DNA from: Seiridium cupressi
Lineage: Eukaryota > Ascomycota > Sordariomycetes > Amphisphaeriales > Sporocadaceae
Assembly (NCBI GenBank): GCA_036674765.1
Contig: JARVKI010000084.1
Coordinates: 62,001-126,000 of the forward strand
Direction of reading: 5' to 3'
Length of the DNA: 64,000 nt
Position 1 is the first letter of the stretch. Each line of letters starts with the position of its first letter. Both the position numbers and the translations under genes were made by a program. The notes beneath the pieces are model-generated. The model searched no databases, had not been told where the DNA came from, and was given only the letters and a program-made list of their open reading frames with translations. Positions 35,001-45,616 of this stretch are shown here, one piece after another.

Positions 35001-36593
35001 AGCAGCACGACCGCATCTTTGTCTAGTTCGGCCATGACGTTCCTCGTTTTCGCAAGTGGTAGCGGTTCTGGTGTAGACGGGTTTCAACTGCACGCACAAT
35101 CTAACAATGTTAACGGTGCCCCCGCGATTTTCGGCACGTCCACAACTACCTCGCTAGAGTACAGTGTGGACCCAACGACTCAAGAATTGAATGTCGCCAC
35201 AAGTAACGATGGTCACCAAGACGTCTGTTGCACGTATGTGAGCAACGGTGCACAACTGGACCCGGCTCCGTGCTCTATTGCGACTTGCTCTGTGGGTGGT
35301 GCTTCTGTTGCCCAATTGCAATGCGTCTCCCAGACAAACTCTGGCGTACTTGACTGTTATCTTAATGCTGCAACATTTGGAGAGATCTATACAAAGTCAC
35401 AGCTTCTGCCACTGGGCGACGGCACCCACCAGCTGGAGGTAGGTAGGACGGTGGTACCCGGTAACGCTCCAGTCATGTTGGTCACGCAAGCTCCAATCAC
35501 CCAGGCGACTACACAGACAACTACGCGGGCGATTTCTAGCACATCGCAGAGTAGCAGCTCTTCCACATTCGTTAATCCCTTGCAAACATTCCCCGTTTTC
35601 GCTTCCGACACCGCAACAATCGCAAACGGCTTTCAGCTACAACCACAGTCCGCTGTCGATACTGATACGCCGGCCATTTTCAGTTCGTTGTCTTCTCCCG
35701 TGACTTATCGGGTGGACCCCGCGACTTCCGAGCTCTTGGTCGCTTCGAATGATGATGCAAATAGTCAAGTCTGTTGTACATACGTCAGCGGTAGTACAAC
35801 ACTTGATCCGGCCCCATGCTCTCTTTCGACATGCCCCCTAGGGGATGATTCCATTGTCCCACTGCGATGCAGCTTGCCGTCAGCTGCAGGTGTCCTGAGT
35901 TGCTATATACAGGCCGCTTCAATAGGAGATTTCTACGGTGTGGTTCAACTTCGGCCTCTCGCCGATGGAACATTCCGGTTGGAGGTTGGCACAGCCTTGG
36001 CACCAGGGCACGATCCTGTCACACTACTCACATTTAGGCCAGTATCAGGAACTAGCAGCACTAGCTCTACGACATCTGCTACTTCGACCACCAGTAGCAC
36101 AGCTTTCTTGTCTGGCAGTACTTCTATCACATCCGCAACTCCACTTCCAACATTCCCAGTCTTTACTGTCAACAGTGGCACAGCTGCAGATGGTGAACAG
36201 CTGCAGCCGGTCATTGGCTCAGTGCCATCTAATGCCATCTTCAGCTCAATGCCTTCCTCACTTACTTACAGTTTGGACCCAGCGACCGGAAGGCTCCTCG
36301 TGGCGACAGATAATAATAACAACCAGAACGTATGTTGTGCGTATTCGAGCGGCGGTACTCAACTCAACCCGGCGATTTGTACCATCTCGACGTGCGCTCT
36401 TGGTGACGCCACGTCCGCACCACTTCAGTGCAACTCGGTTGGCAGTAATGGATTGCTGAGCTGCTTCCTGGATGCTACATCGATACGGGCTATCTACAAC
36501 GTAGTTCAGCTAGCGCCCCTGGCCGATGGATCTTTCCAGCTGGAGATCGGCGCAACTCTGGGCGCAGGTAATGTGCCAGCGGGCCTGACCACT
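32059..36593 (+). repeat. Eight tandem copies of a roughly 150-residue six-cysteine module
   Basis: The modules begin near 32065, 32630, 33237, 33877, 34461, 35030, 35575 and 36140. The consensus is TFPIFA, a gap, ADGLQLQPQS, AIFSS.SSPVTYSLDPTTGE, VCCTYVSGG.QLDPAPCSIS, TCALGG.S.APLQC, GVLDCYLNATSIGAIYSQLQ, APLGDGTYQLEIGT and a hydrophobic end. The cysteine pattern is CC, PxC, TC, LQC and DCY (six cysteines), suggesting three disulfides. The N-glycosylation sequon NAT/NAS in CYLNAT is retained in most copies. The linkers are 25-45 residues of Ser/Thr. The copies differ at many positions, so the duplications are not very recent. I cannot name the domain with certainty. Confidence 0.85.
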
Positions 36594-36599
36594 ATCCGG

Positions 36600-37195
36600 C
36601 CTTCGATTGTTTCTTTGTCTAGCAGCAGCCTTGCGACCTCCACCGACTTTGTATCGTCCATCATTGTGTCGACGTCTTCGACTATTATACTTTCTACCTC
36701 GCCCTCGACAATTATCACCACTTCAGACATTGTCTCTTCTTCCACGTCTACATCTGTAAGCGTGTCGGTCGAAACTGGAAGCACGATATCGAGCACCTCC
36801 ACATCAATCTTCTTAACAACGTCTTCGACGATCGTGCCACCTACTTCGTCAACTGTTGTTGTGTCGACTTCGGACATCATCTCCTCGTCCACTTCTACGT
36901 CAATAAGCGTATCGATCGGCCCCAGCACAACAATATCGAGCACGGCGACATCGGTTCTCGTGACGACTTCTTCATTGGTCATCTCCTCAACGTCGTCGCC
37001 TGTCGTTTCCGTGACGTCGGAAATCGTTTCAACTGCCACATCTACATTTGTAGAGGTGTCGATAGAGCCTAGTACGACAATTTCAAGCACTTTTATATCG
37101 ATCGAAACAACGACCTTGCCTACGGTCATTTCGGAGATAACATCGTCTGTTCTCTCAGTAACGTCAGTATCCGTTGCCAGCTCAACCAGCTCGGC
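36600..37195 (+). repeat. Ser/Thr/Val-rich stalk with three imperfect repeats of about 46 residues
   Basis: Between the last module and the C-terminal domain lies a low-complexity stretch rich in Ser, Thr, Val and Ile with no Cys. Units start with TSDIVSSSTSTS, TSDIISSSTSTS and TSEIVSTATSTF, each followed by an acidic or Pro residue (VETGST, IGPSTT, IEPSTT) and an ISST core. It would be heavily O-mannosylated and act as an extended stalk. The repetitive codons keep the opposite strand open at 36506-37129 as well; that reading is a shadow. Confidence 0.8.
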
Positions 37196-37973
37196 TGCGA
37201 TTGCTTGTGGTACCGATGCTCCAGCCTACTACATAGTGGGCGGCTCACTCATCCGCGAGGATTTTGTATTCAGCGCCCTCGGCGTTGTTACTGCCGCTGC
37301 AACATTGCCAATCCGGCTCACCTTTCCCTTCGGCACTTCCATTGACGCATTGGGTTTCAATGTCCTGGATGGCTTCCTTTACGCCACATCGGGGGCGGCA
37401 CCTTCGACGCTGGTTCAAATCTCTACAGCGGACGGATCTTCCGCAAGCCTGGGATCTCTGGGGCTAAGCTTTACGCCCGTGGCCGGTGTTGTGGACGAAA
37501 ACTCTCAGTATTGGGTCACCAACGCGGCTAATACGGCCTGGGCACAGGTTAATTTGGTACCAGGATCCGCCACATTCGGCGCAGTTGTGGCATCTGGTAC
37601 ATCCGCGGCCCCAGGCCATACAGTGGCCGACTGGGCGTGGGTTCCAGGCACTAATGGTGGCAACAACCTTTACGGTTTTGGGCGCTCGGCTCCATCGAGT
37701 ATCACCACGGGCACGTATCTCATGCGGTGGAACCGATCAACTCACGTGTGGTCAGTCGCTGCGTCGTACCTGAATGTTTTACTACCAGCAAACTATCAGT
37801 CAGTCTTTGCTGGTCAAAACCAGGTCTTTGCTGCCGATTCTCTCACTGGCACAGTCTACAGCTATTCACTACCTGGCAATGGAATTACTGCTGTTGCTCT
37901 ACCGGTGGTGACATTGGCCGGCGGCCCAACAACAGGACTAGCTGATGGTGCAAGATGTGTAATGGCTACTTAA

Positions 37974-38515
37974 TGAAGCTTTTGGAGCATGCCATTTTTG
38001 TCTGGGTTTTTTAGTCTTACATTCGACACTTGTATTTTCTTTTCAGGAAGTATATTCTCATGTTTGGATTCTCGTTGAAAACATAAAACTTAATCTTAAT
38101 AAATATATTTATCTTCCTATCCTGACTTAACCCAACCAATACTTGTAAATCTTGGAGGTATGACCCAGCGTGCTCCTGGTTGTGGATCAGAGAAGGGAAA
38201 GGGGTTCTGTAACGTGAGATTCAGTATCAGGCATGTCAGAAGACTGTGCATACATAGGAATCTGGCCCTGTTCGGTATCAATAAGCAACAACGCAGTAAC
38301 GAGTCAGGAGTAGGAGGGAATGCGCTAATTACACTAGCACACGGCCAGAACGAGAGGTGGGCGGCTAGGACTCGAAGAATAGACCCACTTGCTGAGTAAT
38401 TGAAGATGACGGAAGCAAGACTGTCATCTGCGGGCTCCTGGGCTCATCTGATAACGTGTCATTCAGTACCAAGATCACAATAACACAGTGGCAGAGTGAC
38501 CACGCGGCAAGTAAA
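37974..38515. other. Intergenic, no gene recognised
   Basis: The 3' flank of the giant repeat gene, including an AT-rich stretch near 38085-38125, and the upstream region of the next gene. The plus frame 38160-38399 has no domain. Confidence 0.4.
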
Positions 38516-40141
38516 ATGAATATCCCTGCTGGATTGACTGCGTCTGCAGACTTGGAATCTGTCTCTTCAACTGAGTCTATCCCTTGCTGCCCCCTCTGTC
38601 GAAAGCCATTCATTCAAGGTCCGTATGTACCTAATCCCACCTGGCTTTGACCTACTCGCGACTAATGGAAGAGCCCAAGGTCCCTCATATCGCCGGCATC
38701 TATCCTATTGTCGCAAGGTCCAGGACCGTCAGCGTCTTCGGAAGAAAGCATGTCACGCATGTAGCTCAGCAAAAACCAAGTGCAGCTTCGAGAGTCCTTG
38801 CCGGCGGTGTCGGCTGACAGGGATCGATTGCACATATGCACAAGCTGGAGCTCGGTCTTTGGACTCGGACTCCATCAATCATGTTGGTTCTAGCGGACCG
38901 TTGACGAGCAACTCCTTGAGCCGCGGAGGACATATGGGCCAAACGTCGCAAATGCAAATTACCAGATCCAACTCGCAGTCCCAGCAGCTGTTGTCATCCA
39001 TGTTCTCCCCACAACCACAGACACACGCCATGCCCCTTTGCGATCTACTCGGCATTTCAAACGACGCCCGCGATCCTATATCTCTCCAGATGCCGGTGGG
39101 GGATGGAATCCCGACTCAAATCCACCAAAATCTGGGCACACTAGCTCGTTTGCAGCCAAAAGATCCAGTCGCTCAGCACAACATACGTCTCATCGTCAAT
39201 AGCATGCGGGCATATCCATATATGATGCTACGAAGAGAGACGTTTCCACCTTTCATTCATTCTCAGTGGCATCGACAAAACCCGCCAGCACTACCTTGGC
39301 CCTTAGCTAACTGTATGGGCATAGCGAGCCTGTTCGTCTCTAGAACCACGGAGACTAAACTACTCCTCTGGGAGACGGTCAGAAGTGAGAGCCAAAGATG
39401 CCTCGACGAGGTGAGGCTGCCTATCTATCTACGCGGAGAGCCAGTCTCGTTTGCTAACAATGGGTCATTGATCAAGATGGACGACATGTCAGAAGGATGA
39501 TTTCTGGGAGCAATTCAAGTACAGGTCATGTATCTCATCATGCGAGTGGTAGATGGCGAGACGCATCCCGACCCATTGAATCTGCAGCTTCTTGCAACAT
39601 TCAAGGTACGTCCTCTATTATCTCATCGCTATAGTTGAGTCTACAGGCACTAAGACTGTGGCTAGGTCTTGTGCCAACAGTTCAAGGCCTTGAATGACGG
39701 AAACTTCTTTCCGTGTCGGTCATCCGATTGGGAAAGCTGGATCCACGCCGAGTCCAGGGTCAGGTGAGAGAACAAGAGACCTGTGTTCATTTGTATACTG
39801 ACATGTGATGTTCTAGGATCCTAGTTGTTTTCTTTCTCATCAGTCGAGTCATTTCTATCTTCACGGGTCTAAATTGCCCCATAGTGGATCGATATCGTGA
39901 ACTCCCCATATGTTCTACTAGAGGGCCATGGGAAGCAAAAACAGATACTGAGTGGCAATTAGAACTTGCAGCTTGCGCTTATGCGAAGGACGATGGGCTC
40001 TCTACAATAGACCATATGATTGATCTAGGCAAGGCTGACGGCGAACACAGTCATTCACACATGCTGGACAGTTGGAACGCAACTGCTGACAACCTTGGAA
40101 TATTGCTGCATAGCGTAACTCTCACCATAGCACATGCATGA
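38516..40141 (+). pseudogene. C2H2-type plus Zn2Cys6 transcription factor with an in-frame stop
   Basis: Model: join(38516..38618, 38680..39605, 39666..39763, 39817..40141), introns of 61, 60 and 53 bp. The first junction builds a C2HC-type finger (CPLCRKPFIQGPSYRRHLSY then C), directly followed by a Zn2Cys6 cluster (ACHACSSAKTKCSFESPCRR then CRLTGIDC). The double zinc-binding N-terminus is common in fungal regulators. The body continues with QHNIRLIVNSMRAYPYMMLR and ALPWPLANCMGIASLFVSR, then an in-frame TGA at 39498-39500 after MDDMSEG. Homology resumes at once in the same frame with FLGAIQVQVMYLIMRVVDGE, and the later exons still splice in phase to a stop at 40139-40141. A full product would be about 483 residues; the stop limits it to 307. 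The local sequence suggests two compensating indels flanking the stop. A truncated DNA-binding protein is still possible. Confidence 0.75.
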
Positions 40142-40226
40142 AAATACAGACTCATATCTACTGCATGAAATATCCGGTGTTTATGATTAACTCCATTTAC
40201 TAAGCTGGCCAAGGATCCCATATATA

Positions 40227-40997
40227 TCACCACTCCAGCGGACCGTCCTTGTCGGAAAAGGTACCATTGGGCCCACCCTCTCCTCCGCGTGCGAGTTCAA
40301 CAATACGCTGCGCGCCAACTTCAGCTGGAACCCCCGCGGAATGGTATCCAATCAAACTCGTGCTGACTAGACCGGGGCACACAGCATTGGCCGTGCCGCC
40401 TATTTCCTCCAAGATCCGCGCATAATTCACCGCCAACATGTTCACAGCCGCCTTGCTGGCGTCGTACGCTTTATAGTCCAGCGGCCAGGCTTGAGTAGTA
40501 CGATCGCTTGAGAAGCCGAAGGCGCCCATTCGGCTGGACACGAAGATAATACGGGGCCCTGGGGGTTGCTTGGCTTTGCGGAGGAGCGGAAGCAGCGCTT
40601 CGGTCACACAGGCTGTCCCAATCACGTTGGTGCCGAACGTCCGTTCAAAGAGATCACGCGTACCGAGCTTCGTTTGTGCTTTAAATACGTTTCCTCCCTC
40701 GTCGAGGAGGATGCCGGCATTGTTGATGAGCACGTCGACGCGGCCGAACCTTTCGGTTATAGTTTCGACGGCAGCTGCGATCGACGTGTCAGAGCTGATA
40801 TCTAGCTGTACAGCGGATGCTTTACACCCTGCTGCTTGCAGTTCGTCCGCGACTTCTTGACCGGCGGAAAGATTGCGAGAGCCCATGATCACTGTGAACC
40901 CATGCTCTTTGGCCAGACGGGTGGCAGCTGCACGACCGATGCCTTGGTTCGCACCGGTAATGAGAGCGATGGTGGTGTTGCTGTTGCTTTGAGACAT
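40227..40997 (-). CDS. Short-chain dehydrogenase/reductase
   Basis: A single-exon frame of 256 residues. The cofactor motif TGANQGIG is at 14-21, NNAG near residue 93, the catalytic Ser in IIFVSSRMGAFGF and the YxxxK pair as YDASK near residue 177. The downstream CPGLVSTSLIGYHSAGVP is the usual PG motif region. This is a classical SDR with an NAD(P)(H)-binding Rossmann fold, resembling carbonyl-reductase-like enzymes that have the insert around the active site (SDRTTQAWPLDYKAYDASKA). The substrate is unknown. It converges on the broken regulator, with stops 86 bp apart. The frame is intact and the start is the first ATG. Confidence 0.88.
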   Translation of the reverse strand: MSQSNSNTTIALITGANQGIGRAAATRLAKEHGFTVIMGSRNLSAGQEVADELQAAGCKASAVQLDISSDTSIAAAVETITERFGRVDVLINNAGILLDEGGNVFKAQTKLGTRDLFERTFGTNVIGTACVTEALLPLLRKAKQPPGPRIIFVSSRMGAFGFSSDRTTQAWPLDYKAYDASKAAVNMLAVNYARILEEIGGTANAVCPGLVSTSLIGYHSAGVPAEVGAQRIVELARGGEGGPNGTFSDKDGPLEW

Positions 40998-41805
40998 GCT
41001 TAATATGGTACGAAGGATCGATTACTGTATGAGTTGTTGTTGTGAAGTATTGTAAAGTGCGATACGTGGTGCGAGTTATGGCCGTCTTTATATCAATAAG
41101 AGGCTACGATTGTATAATCTTTCCTCACGGCCAGTTTGGCCGGAGCAGTATCAGCAGGATCGACGAATTTGTCATTCCTCCTTCCCCGGGAATGGAATTA
41201 AGTGGAATTAAGGCATATTGCCTTTTCGGCCATAGCGCTGGCTGTTAGCTTACATATGCTGAGCAACGGCGAAGTTCGCCGGCAGTGGCGTGAAGTTAGT
41301 CAGCATTGTGGTTGACGCGAGCTCCGAGAAACACAACATGGGACCTATTCCAAAAATAAGACAACCGGATTCGTGATCTTATTGTTTTCTCAGAATGAAT
41401 TTATGACAACGTCTGTGCTTGACCAAGGTATTGTTCATCACGATGCGTTCCAGATTATCGGTCCCCGGTCCCGCGAGACAACTACCTTGATGTTCCTTGA
41501 GATCACTATGCGCTTCAACTTGCGGCCGAGGAACTTCTAATCATCTCCCACCTTCCCATGCATCTCGTTGATGCATGGGACGAAGACGGATGCACTTAGA
41601 TGCTTTATACATGATTGGGTTCATGGTAGATATATTGTTCAGTGCAATTCTTCCTTGGCAATATTGCCATTAACAACGTCAAACTGATGCGCTTAGTGAC
41701 AGATTTGCGGCCACTTTTTACACGACAGCGAACCACACCAGCATAATACCACATCCCGTGCGATTATCTCTCTGGCCCTAGCAATACTACATCAAACGGA
41801 TGACT
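40998..41805. other. Intergenic with one strong hairpin
   Basis: Upstream region of the SDR on the left and 3' flank of the tyrosinase fragment on the right. A perfect 10-bp stem with a 5-base loop lies at 41555-41579 (CCCATGCATC / GATGCATGGG). The open frame at 41042-41248 has no recognisable domain. Confidence 0.45.
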
Positions 41806-42597
41806 TTACCAAATCTCTCGAAGTGGGTAATTACACCTGCCCCCTACTTTTACGTTAAAATCTCCGAGCACCTGGAATGGTCCGTCGGTCGTGCCCATGA
41901 CATCCAGGATGGTTGTTGGACCTCCTCCAGCGTATCCAAGATCGGTCATATCGTAAAGTGTAGTGTTTGTCCCAGGAGGAAGATTCAAGAAAGCGTTGGT
42001 GCCGGAGATTGCAAAGCGGCGATTCTTGTCATCCAAGAGTTGCCAGACCCACCATACAAGGTCGATCATGCCGTAATGTAGGTAAAATACCTAATTCGTG
42101 TCATGTTAGCAAATGCGAAAATTTGTTTTAGTAAAGATTAGATCGATTGGGTAGTGATAAGATAGAAGTGAAGACGGCGGTGTATTGCTTACAGGCTCTC
42201 CAGGGCTGACAAAGACATCCCCTGAGGGGTCTCCTCCGATTGTATAATGCCCACCACCATGGACACCAATGGATTCTGGGCCCGGAACACCCTGAATGGC
42301 CATCTGAAAATCGTTAATGTTGTTCTTAAGGATGAGGCCGATGCTCGACGTAGCGTTGGCGTAGGCCGAATTGACTCTGGCTGATACGTCGCGCTTGAGA
42401 CATCTTGGATTGTATTGGAACCCAGTCCCTGTAAGAACAGTTCCGTTGTTCAGAGGCGTGTTTACCGGACCGAGGCTCGTCCAGTAGTTTGACGGCCCGG
42501 CGTGACGGATTGGCATGTAATTGGACCTAAGGTTGGGACGGCATGGATGCAGGGGAATGGGCAGATACACACGTGGCTTAACAACCAATCTGCACAT
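41806..42597 (-). pseudogene. Truncated tyrosinase: CuB half only, with a CuB ligand changed
   Basis: Model: complement(41806..42090, 42193..42597). The 102-bp intron (donor GTAAGC) joins DVFVSPGEP to VFYLHYGMIDLVWWVWQLLD in phase 0. Before it is the CuB start GVHGGGHYTIGGDPSG and, earlier, LGPVNTPLNNGTVL and NPRCLKRDVS, all typical of fungal tyrosinase-domain proteins. Tyrosinases use two copper ions held by three His each to oxidise phenols to quinones. The final CuB motif normally reads LHH; here it is LHY (CAT TAC), so the second His, the expected ligand, is Tyr. I find no CuA half (WHR-type motif) in the roughly 1 kb upstream. The homology starts near 42540 and the ATG at 42597 is only nominal. 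A non-catalytic protein is unlikely but possible. Confidence 0.7.
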
Positions 42598-43914
42598 GAA
42601 GCTAGCACGCAGTACGGATACTAAAACGTTTCTATAAGACGTATGCGATAGACTTCGCAGGTGATTCTATTTTCCATGGCAGTAGAGTTCTTGCCGCTGT
42701 GAGCGATCGTCATATGGAGCACTGCCGGTTCCTCGCCCTTTGAACCCCAGAGCGGTCGGGCTCTACATGTAGTTTACACTTTACAAGCTTATCTATCAGA
42801 TGGACATGCTTTGGCTGACGGAGAAAGATCTTCTTTACGTACGAAAGTGGGATCCACGGAGCTGGTCTTGGCAGTAAAAGTACATACAGAGATCTGAGGA
42901 AGCCATATAGGAGCAATCATTCACTCTCTATGACTATTGAAAGACATCTCAACATAGTCAATCATCAAGTACAGAAACCCTCTAGAGATCTGTGGAGCTC
43001 TTTCGGTCTAGATATTCAATTTTGTATATTTGCATGAACATCTCATTTCTCAACTGAAAATCGAATGAGCACGGGCAGACCGCATCCTCGTTTTACCGGA
43101 ATAACACTTCAACCGGGAGTTTTCCCCTGCGTGAAGCGCTATATGTTTAATCGTATAGCTCTCGAAATCATAAGCTTGCCACTGGGTTATGTTCCAGGCC
43201 GAATCCTTTCCCTTGCATCATCTATAGCATCTCACGGCTTCTTCCTCGAACTGTAATATCCGTTCTTGGCCTTTAGTCATGCTTTGAGTCCATGTTGTGG
43301 TGGCCGACTGCCGTGCGCTTCTTGAGTGTGATTCCCTGATCAGTAGCCACTATTACATGCACCTTGCTGTCATTCCCATTGTAGGGCATTCTGGATCTGC
43401 TAGGCCTCTATAAAAATGACAGCGGGGTTAAGGATGACATGGCAGTCAAATTCAAGTAATCAGTGTCAGTCTAGTCACCGTAGCTTATGTCAGCTTCGAG
43501 CCTAGCGCTGAAAGAAGTAGACATTGCACGCAAACAGCCAAGTCTGACACTTGCCTTAACGAGGCTTGAAGGTGGCCATATAATGCGTTGGTCCTGGTTG
43601 AACTAGTCCCCGCCCGGGCACGATTTTTCGGAGCCCCAATTTGCGGGGCACACGTAGTGTGGTAATGCTTTATACGTTGTCATGATGGCAAATATTGGTC
43701 AGTCTAGATACCAAACTCTTGCCGTGAACTGCCTAGTCGAAGCGGGAAAATTGGTAATGTGTTATTAATAAATTAGCTTCACTCGTTAAACTATAGTCTA
43801 TCTAATCTGCCTCTAAGAATTCATCTGTAAACCCGACCATCTGGTAGCAATACTGCTGTCTGTGCTCGCATTGAACCTGTGCTCAGTACGTCAATGTCAC
43901 CACCCCATCACGTT
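42598..43914. other. Intergenic, no gene recognised
   Basis: I searched this 1.3 kb for the missing CuA half of the tyrosinase and did not see it. Open frames at 42710-42916 (minus) and 43065-43256 (plus) have no domain. No repeat or RNA gene was recognised. Confidence 0.4.
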
Positions 43915-44814
43915 TCATGTGAGTTCCCACATGTTGATCCACGCCGCAGAGTCGCACTCTATGTCCTTTGCCTCACTGCTTACAAGGAACCTCCCATCTG
44001 TCGAGTTCTGAATGGCTGACCCAAAGCACTGCCCAGGATAGTCCGTATCGAAGGTGTTGCGCCAGCAGACCATACTGCAGGAACTCCCTTGCCCTGACTT
44101 GATCTCAGTCATATTTTTCACATTGTACTGCGCGCACAGGTCAATGCAGTCATCCAGGCTTTCGGTGGCCTCGTTGACTGCATTCTGAGTTGAGCCCAGG
44201 TAACGGTTGTTACAGAGCTTTCGGAATTGCTGATCGTTCGTGTTTGGTGGACTGTATAAAGTATCATTTGACGATGGGCAGTCGCGATATAGCGTTTTAT
44301 TAGGGCCGACAATCTCGGTGGTAGTTTGCTGGATGCTAGTCGTTTGGAAAGTGGTTCGCTCAGTGGCACTCTGCTGAGCCGGCAATGCCGATGAGGTAGA
44401 CACAGAAGACTGGCTTGGGCCGTTTGAGTTTATGCTAGTAGTGGATACTCGAGGTTGAGTTGAGACATCCACGTTCAACTTGGTAATAGATGTTGAACCC
44501 GCAACGCTGTCGGAAGCGGATATGACTGGTCCGCTGGCACTACGCTGAGACAAAACCCCCCCAATGCTGCCTCCAACTGCAGCTAGTAACACAACAGACA
44601 CGCCGGCTGCTGTAACATAGAATAGTGTCGATGACAAGCCACATATTCGTTGTGTACTAGTGACACTGCGTGAGCCGTAATTGTGCGTGATTTTCTCGGC
44701 CAAAATCATGCCCGTCTCAACTGCGACTACCTGTGGTATGGCATCTCCTGGGACCACCTGTGGCGAAGTACTCGGGGTGACCTGTAGGTCGGAATAACTC
44801 ATCCGTGGGTCCAT
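43915..44814 (-). CDS. Single-pass membrane protein with Ser/Thr-rich stalk and Cys-rich C-terminal domain
   Basis: A single-exon frame of 299 residues. The N-terminal 60 residues are hydrophilic (MDPRMSYSDLQVTPSTSPQV). A hydrophobic helix at about 64-88 contains small Gly-rich residues (VVLLAAVGGSIGGVL). A Ser/Thr-rich stretch follows (about 90-170), then a domain with eight or more Cys (YRDCPSSNDTLY, FRKLCNNRYLGS, LDDCIDLCAQYN, CSMVCWRNTFDTDYPGQCFG). The arrangement, with the tail outside, matches a widespread fungal family of type II-like surface proteins; the CxxxC...PGQCFG part resembles PAN/apple-like modules. Function is unknown; a wall-sensing or adhesion role is only inference. The gene stands alone between the tyrosinase relic and the efflux-pump cassette. 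Confidence 0.78.
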   Translation of the reverse strand: MDPRMSYSDLQVTPSTSPQVVPGDAIPQVVAVETGMILAEKITHNYGSRSVTSTQRICGLSSTLFYVTAAGVSVVLLAAVGGSIGGVLSQRSASGPVISASDSVAGSTSITKLNVDVSTQPRVSTTSINSNGPSQSSVSTSSALPAQQSATERTTFQTTSIQQTTTEIVGPNKTLYRDCPSSNDTLYSPPNTNDQQFRKLCNNRYLGSTQNAVNEATESLDDCIDLCAQYNVKNMTEIKSGQGSSCSMVCWRNTFDTDYPGQCFGSAIQNSTDGRFLVSSEAKDIECDSAAWINMWELT

Positions 44815-45616
44815 GATGCTATAGTTATCCTAGACACGGAACTGGCCAGAGTCCACCTTTCACTTTCCGTCTCCTTGATGCTGTGAAACGGTAATGCGAG
44901 ACGCTTTCTAAAATCAGTCTGAATTGGGGGCTGCTGACTTATCACCAGAACTTCGTCCTAGATGCCTAGCCACCATGGAGGGACCGGGTTAGCTTTCAAT
45001 GATATGATGTTGAGGCGCAGGATCGATAACATGCCGGTGTTATGCAGCTCTCGTAAAAGAAGTGGACCAAAGGGGCCAGGGGCCGATGGTAAGCTTGACC
45101 AGTGAACCCCAACGTCGCGGGCCAGGGCTTACATATCTATACACACCCCAAGGAGAAGCAGAGACTGGAACTGTTGCTAGCGACGGTAACATGTCTTCTA
45201 TTACAGACGCGTCTATAGAGCCTACAGAGCCTCCAGAGCCGCTAGGACTAGATACCGGTTACTAGCACGGCCTCGCTTATGCTGAAACGAGGATAGAAGC
45301 AAAGTGGAGCCGCGCTTCGCCACCACTAAAAATGGTCAGCGCCAAGCAACGCTAAACGAAGGCTGCCTATTCAGATGTCAGCATCGGATCGCCGCTTGCA
45401 GGCATCTTAAGTGGGTGCGCTCAACAAATGTGTCCTTAAATTCTACAATGTCCCATAATATCCCACCGGCAGAGCTCTTGATTTAAAACTTCATTCCCTT
45501 ATCTTTCTTGAAATGGCTACAAGTTTCTGAGACACTCTTTGTCGTTTGCATTCGGACCTAGATGGGAAAGAGAAGGTTAACGTGAGTTAGGGATAAGCCC
45601 GGAAACACGAAAACCA
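44815..45616. other. Intergenic, no gene recognised
   Basis: Plus-strand frames at 45062-45265 and 45304-45486 are short. The first has an acidic Pro/Glu-rich end (IEPTEPPEPLGLD) but no recognisable domain, and could be a transposon or gene remnant. The region also holds the upstream part of the membrane-protein gene and the 3' flank of the efflux pump. Confidence 0.4.

Larger units (their letters stand above)
30595..37973 (+). pseudogene. Giant secreted surface protein with eight six-Cys modules; reading frame broken
   Basis: The gene starts with a signal peptide (MKKLVALALYAITPVFG). Exons 30595-30829 and 30877-31778 and one from 31835 are joined by clear introns (47 and 56 bp). An N-terminal Cys-containing domain at about 31480-31860 reads PDVCTSAGLIQFLNGELIAS and PPGCVLVDLIVYS, like the fungal DUF7908 type. 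Eight modules of about 150 residues follow, each with Ser/Thr linkers, then a Ser/Thr/Val stalk and a C-terminal domain from 37205 (APAYYIVGGSLIREDFVFSA) that resembles DUF6923. The ancestral product would be about 2,400 residues, probably an adhesin-like wall or matrix protein. Breaks: a shift or 35-base mini-intron at 30984-31018, a shift near 32540, an in-frame TAA near 32689, a shift near 33420 and a frame-changing deletion near 34840. From 34850 to the stop at 37971-37973 the frame is open for over 1,000 codons. Either decay or indel errors in the assembly would explain this. Confidence 0.75.

Noticed and set aside
36506..37129. Minus-strand open frame of 207 codons, Val/Asp/Glu-rich
   Set aside because: It is the complement of the Ser/Thr/Val stalk of the giant gene. 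The repetitive codons keep the opposite strand open, and the composition is not that of a real protein.
45062..45486. Two plus-strand frames with an acidic Pro/Glu-rich end
   Set aside because: Short, separated by stops, with no recognisable domain. They might be remnants but cannot be supported as genes.
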